Assembly: GCA_041392785.1 (NCBI GenBank)
Contig: JAWKLK010000004.1
Span: 124,001-188,000, forward strand
Source: OLB9 sp041392785
Lineage (GTDB): Bacteria; Bacteroidota; Bacteroidia; Chitinophagales; Saprospiraceae
Direction of reading: 5' to 3'
DNA length: 64,000 nucleotides
In this document: piece by piece, positions 26,548 through 35,896 of the stretch
How the letters are laid out: the number at the start of each line of letters is the position of its first letter
Numbering within the stretch: the stretch's first letter is position 1
Translations under genes and position numbers: made by a program
Notes under the pieces: generated by a model
Database searches by the model: none
Seen by the model: only the letters and a program-made list of their open reading frames with translations
What the model was told of the DNA's origin: nothing

Positions 26548-27945
26548 ATGGAGTATCAAATGCTCAAAACCGATCAGAAAGCGCTAGAGATAAACCTCAA
26601 TGATCCTATTTATGGTACTTTTGCTGAGATCGGGGCAGGGCAAGAGGTGGCACGCAATTTTTTTCAGGCGGGGGCAGCAGCAGGCACTATAGCAAAAACT
26701 ATGTCCGCCTACGATAAAACATATTCAGACGCTATTTATGGACCAGAACCATCCAATAGATATGTGTGCGAAGACAGGCTGTATAAAATGTTAGACCACG
26801 AGTGGCAACTTATGGAGGAGCGGCTAAAAGCTTCAAGGCCTGATGCCACTTTTTTTGTATTTGCTGATACGGTACAAGCTATCAATTATACTAGGACGAT
26901 CAAAGGTAATGGTTGGCTAGGGGTGCGCTTCAGACTTAGTCCAGATGGCCCAGTGAATGATATGGTGATACACGCTAAAATGCTGGACACTAATAATCGA
27001 TTGCAGCAGGAAGTCATAGGTACGCTAGGTGTCAATATGATTTACGCTATCTTTTACTACAACAGAAATCCTGAATTGATGGTTAAGTCTTTGATAGACA
27101 ATATAAAAGATAGAGTATCCATAGACTTACTGCGTATCAATGGCGAAGATTTCAATTATTTTGACAAAAGATTACTTTCTTTATATCTTGTAAAACACCA
27201 GATGACATCGGTGTCTATGTTTGATGCTAAGATGAAAGGAATCCATCCTTCAGAATTTCTTTATAAAAAGTCACTTATGGTCGTAAGAGGCAATTTTAAA
27301 CCACCTACTTTGGTGACCTTGGACGCAGTAAATAACAGTTATCAACAATTTAAAGAGGATATCGTTGATAAGGATTCGACCGTTCATCTCATGCTCGAAA
27401 TGACTATGGATAATCTAAAAAATGGCAACGATGAGTTGGACGAGAAGGACTTTCTCGAACGTGCAGACTTAATCAATGCTCTGGGATATAAGGTATTGCT
27501 TTCAGATTGCAAAAATCACGAAATGTTGATCAATTACCTGAAGGATTATAAAATTGCCAATTTAGGTTTGGTCATAGGTGTACATAGACTACGTGAGATC
27601 ATTGTAGAAAAAAATGAAAATAATCAGGATGGCAATTTACTTTCCGCATTTGGTGAGCTATTCTCGAAAAATATCAAAGTATATGCCTATCCAGCTTGGG
27701 AGGAATCAGAGTCTAGAGTGGTCACTGCTGACACTATGGTAGTGCCTTTGGGAATTGAGTTTCTGTACAAATACTTACTACAAAGCAAACAGATAGTACC
27801 TGTCATTCAATATAACGAAGAGAATCTTCATATTTACCCTAATGAAATAGTAAATGATATAAGAAATGGAGGTCAAGGTTGGATATCAAAAGTGCCACAA
27901 GAATTGGTAAGTTTGATCCAATCTAAATCGATGTTTGAAAATTAA
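26548..27945 (+). CDS. Conserved protein of unknown function, 465 aa
   Basis: This soluble protein has no signal peptide or membrane helix. It carries strongly conserved-looking blocks: FFQAGAAAGTIAKTMSAYD near residues 38-56, then TFFVFADTV, a GWLGVRF block and LYKKSLMVVRGNFKP. I recall this family from Bacteroidota and cyanobacteria, sometimes auto-labelled as a nicotinate/nicotinamide-nucleotide adenylyltransferase, but I see no HxGH nucleotidyltransferase motif and would not accept that name. Its place between a GH13 gene (8 bases) and transketolase (19 bases), with nadB last in the run, may hint at carbon or NAD metabolism. Confidence 0.75.
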   Translation: MEYQMLKTDQKALEINLNDPIYGTFAEIGAGQEVARNFFQAGAAAGTIAKTMSAYDKTYSDAIYGPEPSNRYVCEDRLYKMLDHEWQLMEERLKASRPDATFFVFADTVQAINYTRTIKGNGWLGVRFRLSPDGPVNDMVIHAKMLDTNNRLQQEVIGTLGVNMIYAIFYYNRNPELMVKSLIDNIKDRVSIDLLRINGEDFNYFDKRLLSLYLVKHQMTSVSMFDAKMKGIHPSEFLYKKSLMVVRGNFKPPTLVTLDAVNNSYQQFKEDIVDKDSTVHLMLEMTMDNLKNGNDELDEKDFLERADLINALGYKVLLSDCKNHEMLINYLKDYKIANLGLVIGVHRLREIIVEKNENNQDGNLLSAFGELFSKNIKVYAYPAWEESESRVVTADTMVVPLGIEFLYKYLLQSKQIVPVIQYNEENLHIYPNEIVNDIRNGGQGWISKVPQELVSLIQSKSMFEN

Positions 27946-27964
27946 AATAAATAGTGATACATAG

Positions 27965-30001
27965 ATGAGTAATACAATAACAAATAGAGCAGCCGATAAT
28001 ATACGAATACTTTCAGCTGCGATGGTAGAAAAAGCAGCTTCGGGCCATCCAGGTGGTGCAATGGGAGGCGCTGACTTCATACAAATTTTATATAGTGAAT
28101 TTTTAAATTTTGATCCTGATAATGGCAAATGGTCGCTGAGAGATAGAGTATATCTAGATCCCGGTCATATGTCTGCCATGCTTTATTCACAGCTCACTTT
28201 ATGTGGATTTATGTCCATAGAAGATATTAAATCCTTCAGACAATGGGGCAGCATCACACCCGGCCACCCAGAATTGGACATATCTAAAGGAATAGAAAAT
28301 ACATCTGGACCATTGGGTTTAGGCCATGCTTTTGGGGTAGGTTCAGCCATTGCAGAACGCTTTTTATCAGCAAGGTTTGACGATGTGATGGAACATTTTA
28401 CCTATATTTATATATCAGATGGAGGCATACAGGAAGAAATATCTCAAGGTGTAGGCAGGATAGCAGGATATTTGGGTTTGTCTAAGGTAATCATGTTTTA
28501 TGATGCCAATAATGTCCAATTGTCAACTATGGTAAACGAGGTCACCGATGAAGATACTGCAGCAAAGTATCGTGCATGGCATTGGCATGTGATGACCATC
28601 GACGGTAATGACCCGAATGAGATCCGCAGAGCGCTGAAAGAAGCACAAGAAGAAAGTGACAAACCTTCCCTTATCATCGGTCGTACCGTGATGGGTAAAG
28701 GGGCGGTCACTGAATCAGGAGAAAGTTATGAAGGAAAAGTGGAAACCCACGGCAAACCACTTGGTAAAAGTAAGGCTTCTTTTGCAAAGACGATTGAAAA
28801 TTTAGGTGGTGATCCAAATCACCCATTTGAAATATTCAGTGATGTGCAGGCATATTATGATACGGTTTTGGAGAACAAAAGACAGCAAGTCCGCCAAAGG
28901 CAAAATAGTTATGAAACATGGAAATTAAAACACCCCAATAAAGCAACATTGCTTGAAAATTATCTCAATGGAGTCCTTCCTGAGTTAGATTTTGATGGTA
29001 TAGCTCTTGGGTCAAATGATGCGACTAGAAATGCTTCTTCTAAGATACTTGATTATCTTGCCCAAAACGTCGGAAACATGATTGTTTCTTCTGCGGACCT
29101 AAGTAATAGCGATATGACTGATGGATTCCTTAAGAGAACTACCGCCTTCAAAAGACATGATTTCAGTGGTGCCTTTTTACAAGCTGGTGTATCAGAACTG
29201 TCTATGGCGGCATTATCGACAGGAATGGCCTTACATGGAGGTGTGATACCTGTGTGTGCAACTTTTTTTGCATTTTCTGATTATATGAAACCTGTATTAA
29301 GGGTAGCATCTCTAATGGAGCAACCGGTCAAATTTCTTTGGACACATGATGCTTTCAGAGTTGGAGAAGACGGCCCTACACACCAGCCTATAGAACAGGA
29401 AGCCCAATTGAGATTATTGGAACAGATTAAAAATCATAATCACATTTCTTCGTTTTTGGCATTGCGACCAGCAGATAGTGCAGAGACTTGCGCTGCCTGG
29501 AAGTTAATGTTAGAGACTCAAAATAGACCATCAGGTTTGATATTATCAAGACAAAATATCAAGGATCTTCCAGGGGATTCTCGTAGATCAGAAGCATATC
29601 ACCTGAATAAAGGTGCATATATAGTTCACAAAGATGCTGAGACGCCAGATGTCATTTTATTGGGAAATGGTTCTGAAGTTGCTACACTGATGGATGCATT
29701 GCCATTATTACATTCTGATTATAATCTTTCTGTAAATGTGGTGTCTGTACCATCTGAAGGTTTGTTGAGAGATCAAGAATCAGGATATATGAAGTCTATT
29801 TTTCCAGATAATGTACCAATTTTTGGATTAACAGCTGGGTTGCCTTCTACATTGGAGAGACTTGCGGGTGACAAGGGGTATGTGCATGGACTATCTCATT
29901 TTGGATATTCTGCTCCTTATCAAATATTAGATGAAAAATTTGGTTTTACCAAAGAAAATGTTGTTGGCCTTGTAGTCAAATTATTAAATTTAAATGAGTA
30001 A
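27965..30001 (+). CDS. tkt: Transketolase
   Basis: Transketolase moves two-carbon units between sugar phosphates in the pentose phosphate pathway. The 678-residue chain has MVEKAASGHPGG, YLDPGHMSAMLY, the substrate-site GHAFGVGSAIAE, and a thiamine-diphosphate loop in the form SDGGIQEE running to YDANNVQLS, a mild variant of the usual GDG. The pyrimidine domain shows FFAFSDYMKP and HDAFRVGEDGPTHQP. Length and order are normal. It is joined to nadB by a gap of 2 bases. Confidence 0.9.
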   Translation: MSNTITNRAADNIRILSAAMVEKAASGHPGGAMGGADFIQILYSEFLNFDPDNGKWSLRDRVYLDPGHMSAMLYSQLTLCGFMSIEDIKSFRQWGSITPGHPELDISKGIENTSGPLGLGHAFGVGSAIAERFLSARFDDVMEHFTYIYISDGGIQEEISQGVGRIAGYLGLSKVIMFYDANNVQLSTMVNEVTDEDTAAKYRAWHWHVMTIDGNDPNEIRRALKEAQEESDKPSLIIGRTVMGKGAVTESGESYEGKVETHGKPLGKSKASFAKTIENLGGDPNHPFEIFSDVQAYYDTVLENKRQQVRQRQNSYETWKLKHPNKATLLENYLNGVLPELDFDGIALGSNDATRNASSKILDYLAQNVGNMIVSSADLSNSDMTDGFLKRTTAFKRHDFSGAFLQAGVSELSMAALSTGMALHGGVIPVCATFFAFSDYMKPVLRVASLMEQPVKFLWTHDAFRVGEDGPTHQPIEQEAQLRLLEQIKNHNHISSFLALRPADSAETCAAWKLMLETQNRPSGLILSRQNIKDLPGDSRRSEAYHLNKGAYIVHKDAETPDVILLGNGSEVATLMDALPLLHSDYNLSVNVVSVPSEGLLRDQESGYMKSIFPDNVPIFGLTAGLPSTLERLAGDKGYVHGLSHFGYSAPYQILDEKFGFTKENVVGLVVKLLNLNE

Positions 30002-30003
30002 TC

Positions 30004-31623
30004 ATGAGAGAAAGATCACAACCCAATTCAACAGATATTTTGGTGATAGGAGCTGGCGTGGCAGGATTGTCCTTTGCAATAAGAATGGCTGAAAAAAGAC
30101 CTGATCTCACTATCACCGTCATCACTAAGACCAATGATAAAGAGTCAAACACTTCTTATGCCCAAGGTGGTGTAGCAGCTGTTTGGGATCATGATATTGA
30201 CAACTATAAAAAACATATAGCTGATACCTTGGATGCAGGGGATGGCTTATGTGATGAAGAAGTAGTGGAAATGGTTGTGAAGGAAGGCCCGGAACGAGTC
30301 AAAGAAATCATAGATTGGGGAGCAAGATTTGATAGGAATAAATCTGGCGATTATGATTTGGGTAGAGAAGGAGGGCACTCTGAAAACAGAATTTTGCACT
30401 ATAAGGACATCACAGGTTGGGAAATACAAAGGACACTCAATGAAAAATCTAGACAATACCCCAACATACAGTTTCACGAGCATTATTTTGCTGTAGATAT
30501 CATCACTCAGCACCATCTTGGAAGGACGGTGACAAGGCACACACCAGATATTGAGTGTTATGGAGCCTATATTTTCAATAAAAATACTAAGGAAATTGAG
30601 ACTATGTTGTCCAAAATCACAGTGTTGGCTACTGGTGGTGCCGGACAAGTATACAAATCTACTACTAATCCAGTTATTGCTACTGGCGATGGAATAGCCA
30701 TGGTGTACAGGGCGAAAGGACGAGTATCTAATATGGAATTCATACAGTTTCACCCTACATCACTATATAATCCAGTAGGAGATAACCCAGTTTTTTTGGT
30801 TTCAGAAGCTGTTCGTGGTTTTGGAGGTATTTTGCGAACTACGGATGGCAAAGAATTTATGCATAAATATGATGACAGGTTGTCATTGGCTCCAAGGGAT
30901 ATTGTAGCTAGAGCAATAGACAATGAAATGAAACTACGAGGAGACGAATATGAGTATCTCGATTGTACACATTTGGATAAAGAGGCATTTTTAAATCATT
31001 TTCCGAATATCAATCAGAAATGTGTTAGTATTGGTATTGACCCGATGAAAGATTTTATTCCTGTAGTGCCTGCCTGCCATTATACCTGTGGTGGTGTAGT
31101 TGTAGATATCAAAGGAAGAACATCCATAAGCCGTCTTTATGCTGCTGGCGAGTGTACATCATCAGGTTTGCACGGTGCCAATCGATTGGCATCCAATTCA
31201 CTTCTTGAGGGATTAGTATATGCGGATAGAATTCATAAGGATATTCTTGAGCACATTGATGGATATAGGATTATGGAAGGAATACCGGGGTGGAATGCCG
31301 AAGGTACCATAGAACCAAAAGAGATGGTACTCATCACCCAAAGCCATAAAGAATTGAAAGAAATAATGAGCTATTATGTGGGAATTGTGCGTAGTGATGT
31401 ACGTCTCAAAAGAGCACTTGATAGATTACATCTTCTACATGAAGAAACAGAAAATCTGTACTCTAATACTATCATTTCACCCCAGTTATGTGAGCTCAGA
31501 AATCTTATAACGATTGCCTATTTGATCACAAAGTCAGCTCAATTGCGTAGAGAAAGCAGAGGATTACATTATACTACCGATCATCCTAATCAGTTTGAAT
31601 ACAAAGAAATCAATTATTTATAG
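30004..31623 (+). CDS. nadB: L-aspartate oxidase
   Basis: NadB oxidises L-aspartate to iminoaspartate, the first step of de novo NAD synthesis. The 539-residue flavoprotein has the FAD dinucleotide site VIGAGVAGLSFAIRMAE, the loop SNTSYAQGGVAAVW, active-site block EFIQFHPTSLY, the motif ACHYTCGGVVVD and the C-terminal helical domain with GIVRSDVRLKRAL. These distinguish it from fumarate reductase or succinate dehydrogenase flavoproteins. NadA and NadC are not nearby. It is last in the run that starts at 23001. Confidence 0.93.
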   Translation: MRERSQPNSTDILVIGAGVAGLSFAIRMAEKRPDLTITVITKTNDKESNTSYAQGGVAAVWDHDIDNYKKHIADTLDAGDGLCDEEVVEMVVKEGPERVKEIIDWGARFDRNKSGDYDLGREGGHSENRILHYKDITGWEIQRTLNEKSRQYPNIQFHEHYFAVDIITQHHLGRTVTRHTPDIECYGAYIFNKNTKEIETMLSKITVLATGGAGQVYKSTTNPVIATGDGIAMVYRAKGRVSNMEFIQFHPTSLYNPVGDNPVFLVSEAVRGFGGILRTTDGKEFMHKYDDRLSLAPRDIVARAIDNEMKLRGDEYEYLDCTHLDKEAFLNHFPNINQKCVSIGIDPMKDFIPVVPACHYTCGGVVVDIKGRTSISRLYAAGECTSSGLHGANRLASNSLLEGLVYADRIHKDILEHIDGYRIMEGIPGWNAEGTIEPKEMVLITQSHKELKEIMSYYVGIVRSDVRLKRALDRLHLLHEETENLYSNTIISPQLCELRNLITIAYLITKSAQLRRESRGLHYTTDHPNQFEYKEINYL

Positions 31624-31644
31624 TTAAATATGCAAACACTTGTG

Positions 31645-31652
31645 TATATTTG
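31645..31652 (+). promoter_or_regulatory. -7 box for the DUF4199 gene
   Basis: TATATTTG fits TAnnTTTG fully, 48 bases before ATG 31701. No TTG is found at the right distance upstream. Confidence 0.4.
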
Positions 31653-31700
31653 AGCAATAGTTTATCAATTAATTAAAAGAAAACATAAATCTTTTTTACA

Positions 31701-32228
31701 ATGAATATAGAAAATACTTGGTTGAAATATGGGTTGATGTTTGGAGGTTTTTCCATTTTGTCATCACTAATATTTTATTATGTAATGCCCATAGGTGTTT
31801 TTACAGAAGGTTTTATCTCCATTATTGCGATGATTGTATTCATGATTTTGGCTGTGAGAGAGGAAAGAAAGAACCATGACATCGACTCAGGATTTCCTTT
31901 CGGAACGGCTTTCTCTACGGCCTTCTTTACTGGGTTTTTAGGTACGGTCATCTCTACGTTATTTGCTATTATTCTTTTTCAGCTTATCGATCCTTCTTTG
32001 GTAGATGTGCTAACTGAAAGGACAATAGAAGCCACTGAAAGTCTTATGGCAAAAATGAATGTTCCAGAAGATCAGCTGCAGTCCACTATTGAACAAATAG
32101 AGACAGATATGGCAGGTAAATTTTCTCCTATTTCATTGTTGCAAGGACTTTTCTTTTCTGGATTGATATTAGCTGTTATTGCTGCTATCATTGCACTTGT
32201 GTTTAAGAAAGAGCCGAGAATAGCTTGA
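31701..32228 (+). CDS. DUF4199 membrane protein
   Basis: The 175-residue protein has four membrane helices: two at the N-terminus, one after the motif DSGFPFGTAFSTAFFTGFLGT, and one at the C-terminus. Between the third and fourth is a soluble acidic-amphipathic stretch (about 105-145). The layout matches the Bacteroidota DUF4199 family. Its function is not known. It stands alone behind its own -7 box. Confidence 0.82.
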   Translation: MNIENTWLKYGLMFGGFSILSSLIFYYVMPIGVFTEGFISIIAMIVFMILAVREERKNHDIDSGFPFGTAFSTAFFTGFLGTVISTLFAIILFQLIDPSLVDVLTERTIEATESLMAKMNVPEDQLQSTIEQIETDMAGKFSPISLLQGLFFSGLILAVIAAIIALVFKKEPRIA

Positions 32229-32314
32229 TCTATAAAACTTTTGTTGTTACAATTTCACTACTTATTTTTTTAAGGTCAAATTTCAAGGTGTGCAATATGA
32301 CCACTATTGAGTTT

Positions 32315-32388
32315 GTGAAAGCCTAACACCATATTTCGTAAGTTTTGGATCTCGATGGCGGACTGTGTGGTGTTCTTTCACCTTTTTT
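32315..32388 (+). terminator. Bulged hairpin with a T-tract, terminator or structured RNA
   Basis: GTGAAAG-CCT-AACACC (32315-32330) pairs with GGTGTTCTTTCAC (32369-32381), giving 13 base pairs with a 3-base bulge. It is followed directly by C and six T residues (32383-32388). The loop is 38 bases. The position 87 bases after the DUF4199 stop fits a terminator, but the large loop is unusual. The 180-base gap 32229-32408 holds no other feature I can support. Confidence 0.45.
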
Positions 32389-32408
32389 AATAAAAAGAAT
32401 TCAGATCA

Positions 32409-32870
32409 ATGACAAAATCAAATGAAATTGAGATAGTCGCCCTTTCAATAGATACACTTCCCTTTATTTATGATTTTGTAAAAGAACTTGCACAATATGA
32501 GCGGGCACCAGATGCTGTGACTACTACTCTAACTGAATATGAACTTGCATTTGCCGATGGTTTGATTGATGGCCACTTAGCAAAATTAGGTAGTAGCTTT
32601 GTCGGCGGCACACTATTTTACATGACATTTTCGACATGGAAAGGCAAATGTATGTACTTGGAAGATTTTTATATCAAACCTGACTTTAGACAGTATGGCA
32701 TAGGACAAATGTTGTTTGATGCGTATGTTCGTAGAAGTAGGGAATGTGGCGCAAAAATGCTTAAGTGGCAGGTGCTGGATTGGAACATGCCAGCTTTGAA
32801 GTTCTATGCAAAAAACAATGCCATCATAGAGACGGAATGGTGGAATGGTAAGATTTTATTCAATGATTAA
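32409..32870 (+). CDS. GNAT family N-acetyltransferase
   Basis: The 153-residue protein has the GNAT fold order: YLEDFYIKPDFRQYGIGQMLFDAY contains the acetyl-CoA loop (Q/R-x-x-G-x-G/A as RQYGIG), preceded by the strand with FVGGTLFYM. The C-terminal WQVLDWNMPALKFYAKNNA is typical of the diamine (SAT-like) acetyltransferase subgroup. The substrate is probably a polyamine or related amine, but this is a subgroup inference. It stands alone between a hairpin and a convergent helicase gene. Confidence 0.85.
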   Translation: MTKSNEIEIVALSIDTLPFIYDFVKELAQYERAPDAVTTTLTEYELAFADGLIDGHLAKLGSSFVGGTLFYMTFSTWKGKCMYLEDFYIKPDFRQYGIGQMLFDAYVRRSRECGAKMLKWQVLDWNMPALKFYAKNNAIIETEWWNGKILFND

Positions 32871-32886
32871 TAAAATGTCCATGAAC

Positions 32887-35178
32887 TTATAACTTTTGTT
32901 CTTTTTCAAAATGTGCTTTCACCATTCTTATTTCTCCGAAGGTGTAATCTGACCCAATAGCTTCTTTAATAATCGCTAATCCCTGAGTATCCTTATATTT
33001 TTTTACAACTTTTGATATAGTAGTAAATCGGGTTTCTTCCATTAGGTCAAGAATATTGATAAGCCCTTGAGTGATAAATTTGGCAAAATGACCTTCTATT
33101 GTGGATATTGATAGGTTTCTTTCTTTTGCAATGCTAGGTATGTCTAGCCCACGGTGGTATAATTCCAAAGTCGTGTCATAAGTGGATTTAATATTTTTAT
33201 CTGGTTTGATTTTAGATGATTTTTGATAGATTTCTTTTTTGTCAAGTGCATATCCTTGTGCCTTTAATTCTTCTCTTATTTGTTGCTCTTTTTCGAGTTT
33301 GTAGTTCTTTATAAAATCTGAAATTGTATTTTTTTTGGTGTATAATTCATTGTTTAAAAATAGTTTTACTACCGTGTTGCATCTGTCAAATTCATACATT
33401 TGTCTAGTAGCAACATTTTCAAGTTCGTAGATTTCATTGTAAAATTGTTTAACTTTCTTTTTATACTTTAAAATTTCAAGAATTTTATACAATTCATACA
33501 TGAAGGGATTTAGCATGTCAATGTAGTATTTTCTTCCAGCTTCCATTCTTTCATTAAGATGGGCAGAATTGATAGGTGTGCTGGTGAGTATATAAGTTAT
33601 GGAGTTACTAAATTTGGGTCCGAGATCTTTTAGTTTTTTAAGGGTTTCCATTTGATTTTTGGCCCATGTGTAATGTTTGCTTTTTTCAGAACCTGATTCT
33701 TCCGCGGGATAAGTTTTGAGATGTCTTTCCCATAATACATATAATTGATGTAATGAAAATGTACTTTTTACATAATCCAAAATATAATATTGGCTGCTGG
33801 ATTGTAATAATTTCTGCTGGGCTTCCCATTCCATTTCAGAATTATTGTATAGTGCTACATCATGGGATGTCTGAATTGATTTTAGTCGGATAGGTTCTGT
33901 TAGCACTAAACCATATAGTGATCGTAGTCTAGATAATGCAACATAGGCTTGACCTGATTGAAAAATATCCTTCAAATCTAAGATGGCATGATCGAACGTC
34001 AAGCCTTGGCTTTTGTGTACAGTGATAGCCCAAGCGAGTTTAATAGGATAATGTACAAAGGTACCTACGACTTTTTCACCAACTTCTTTTGTAACTGGGT
34101 CTACTGTGTACTGGATATTTTGCCACTCATATTTTTCTATATAATGTTTTGTGTTTTCTCCATTAAACATTACCTCAATGGTCTCTTCATCAAGAAAAGT
34201 GATTTGTCCAATTTTGCCATTATAATATCTTTTTTCCTTATTGATGTCATTTTTTATCATCATGATTTGTGCCCCTTTTTTCAAGATCATATCAGGATCA
34301 AAAGGGTACAATTTTTCAGGAAATTCACCTGTGATCTCAGCTTGGAAAATTGTAATTTTATTTTGAATTTCTGCTAAACCTTGTTGGTTTATTCTATCTG
34401 CCTTTTCATTATGAGTAGTGATATAGATATAGCCAGGAAAATCTCTCAATTTTGGAGAGGGAATTACCTTTGAATTTAAGACGTTGTAATCATCTTCATT
34501 GATTTGGTTATTTCGGATATGGTTGAGTATAGTGATAAAAGCATCATCTTCTTGCCTGAAAACATCTTTTAATTCAATAAACACTGGACGTTTTCTCAGG
34601 AAAGCTTTTGAATGGAAGAAGAAAATACCTGCATAAAATTGTGAAAGAACTTGCCATTCATTTGGTTTTACAACAGGCGGCAATTGTTGTAAATCACCTA
34701 TGTACAACATTTGAACTCCTCCAAATGGAGATGGATTGCGCCGCACTCGTTTTAACATAGTATCTACAGCATCGAGTATATCTGCTCTAAGCATACTTAC
34801 TTCGTCAATCACAAGGACATCTATTTGTCTTATAACATAGATTTTTTCACCTTGTAGTCGCATATGACGTGTCAAGGTTCTTGGATTCTCAAATTTGACA
34901 CCCACATCTTCAGGTGGAAGGAAAGCAGCATTTTCATCGGGTAGAAATCCACCTAACGGCAATTGAAATAGTGAATGCAAAGTGACTCCGCCGGCATTTA
35001 ATGCTGCAATTCCAGTAGGCGCAGTGACAATGATATTCTTGAATGAGTTTTCTACTAAGTATTTTAGAAGGGTTGTTTTACCTGTTCCTGCTTTGCCTGT
35101 CAGAAATATGTGTTCTGAAGTATTATTGATAAATTTTAATAATGCCTCGGCTTCTTTTGTCAATTGTATGGTAGTCAT
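32887..35178 (-). CDS. Pif1/RecD-like SF1B helicase with C-terminal helix-turn-helix
   Basis: The 763-residue protein has Walker A GKAGTGKT at 28-35, TAPTGIAALNAGG, Walker B VLVIDEVSMLR, YIGDLQQLPP and the late AWAITVHKSQGLTFD and VALSRLRSLYGL motifs of Pif1/RecD helicases (5'-3' SF1B). After about residue 450 comes a charged alpha-helical region. The last about 100 residues contain an HTH-like segment (DIPSIAKERNLSISTIEGH), the RQC-associated type seen in similar Bacteroidota helicases. The role is probably replication or repair. It follows a Crp-like gene by 22 bases. Confidence 0.87.
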   Translation of the reverse strand: MTTIQLTKEAEALLKFINNTSEHIFLTGKAGTGKTTLLKYLVENSFKNIIVTAPTGIAALNAGGVTLHSLFQLPLGGFLPDENAAFLPPEDVGVKFENPRTLTRHMRLQGEKIYVIRQIDVLVIDEVSMLRADILDAVDTMLKRVRRNPSPFGGVQMLYIGDLQQLPPVVKPNEWQVLSQFYAGIFFFHSKAFLRKRPVFIELKDVFRQEDDAFITILNHIRNNQINEDDYNVLNSKVIPSPKLRDFPGYIYITTHNEKADRINQQGLAEIQNKITIFQAEITGEFPEKLYPFDPDMILKKGAQIMMIKNDINKEKRYYNGKIGQITFLDEETIEVMFNGENTKHYIEKYEWQNIQYTVDPVTKEVGEKVVGTFVHYPIKLAWAITVHKSQGLTFDHAILDLKDIFQSGQAYVALSRLRSLYGLVLTEPIRLKSIQTSHDVALYNNSEMEWEAQQKLLQSSSQYYILDYVKSTFSLHQLYVLWERHLKTYPAEESGSEKSKHYTWAKNQMETLKKLKDLGPKFSNSITYILTSTPINSAHLNERMEAGRKYYIDMLNPFMYELYKILEILKYKKKVKQFYNEIYELENVATRQMYEFDRCNTVVKLFLNNELYTKKNTISDFIKNYKLEKEQQIREELKAQGYALDKKEIYQKSSKIKPDKNIKSTYDTTLELYHRGLDIPSIAKERNLSISTIEGHFAKFITQGLINILDLMEETRFTTISKVVKKYKDTQGLAIIKEAIGSDYTFGEIRMVKAHFEKEQKL

Positions 35179-35200
35179 AAAAAAACAAAATGTTTAACGA

Positions 35201-35869
35201 CTACTGAAATTCTAGTACTTCAATGGCATTGCGATGCTGAATTATTTTATTATCTCTTTCTAATTTTTTCATCAGTCTAGATATTACAACACGTGATGAA
35301 TTTAATTCTGCCGCTATTGAGGCATGGGTGACATTTAGCTTCGAACCTTTTGTAACAAATACTTTTTCTCGCAAATATTTATAGATTCTATCTTCCATAT
35401 TATTAAATGCAAGGTTGTCTATTGACTCTAGCATTTCTTTGAATCTATAATTATAGGATTCCAATACATAACTTCTCCAAGAATGATATTTTATCATCCA
35501 TTCCTCCATCATCTGAACTGGAATAAACATGATTTCAGAGTCAGATTCGCTGACTACTTTGATATTACTTTTTGTGGGTTTGGTACAGCAACTTAATGTC
35601 ATAGCACAAGTATCACCAAATTCTAAATAGTAAAGGAGCAACTCTCCACCGTCCTTATCCTCTGTCATCACTTTGACTGAACCTGATATAACCAGTGGCA
35701 TGTGTGTAAGGATATCTCCAGTATCCATGATTACATCACCTTCCTTAAAGATCTTGAATTTACCTATCAGACACATTTCTTCCAATAGTGGATGTTCAAA
35801 TTCAAACTGAAATTTTTCTTCCAATTTTTGGAGACAAATGGAGTTTTGGTCCAAATTAGATGGTATCAT
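35201..35869 (-). CDS. Crp/Fnr family transcriptional regulator
   Basis: The 222-residue product has an N-terminal cyclic-nucleotide-binding-type barrel (about 25-135), a dimer helix, and a C-terminal winged helix (about 160-220) with HASIAAELNSSRVVISRLMKKLE as the recognition part. A CC pair (SCCTKPT) lies in the barrel, but the N-terminal cysteine cluster of Fnr is absent, so an iron-sulfur oxygen sensor is unlikely. The ligand is unknown. It sits between an ABC exporter (27 bases upstream) and the Pif1-like helicase. Confidence 0.87.
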   Translation of the reverse strand: MIPSNLDQNSICLQKLEEKFQFEFEHPLLEEMCLIGKFKIFKEGDVIMDTGDILTHMPLVISGSVKVMTEDKDGGELLLYYLEFGDTCAMTLSCCTKPTKSNIKVVSESDSEIMFIPVQMMEEWMIKYHSWRSYVLESYNYRFKEMLESIDNLAFNNMEDRIYKYLREKVFVTKGSKLNVTHASIAAELNSSRVVISRLMKKLERDNKIIQHRNAIEVLEFQ

Positions 35870-35896
35870 CGAAATTCAATGTTGTTTTGATTGAAC

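Noticed and set aside
26548..27945. Nicotinate/nicotinamide-nucleotide adenylyltransferase label for the 465-aa protein
   Set aside because: No HxGH motif or nucleotidyltransferase fold features can be seen; the name would rest on remembered automatic annotation only.
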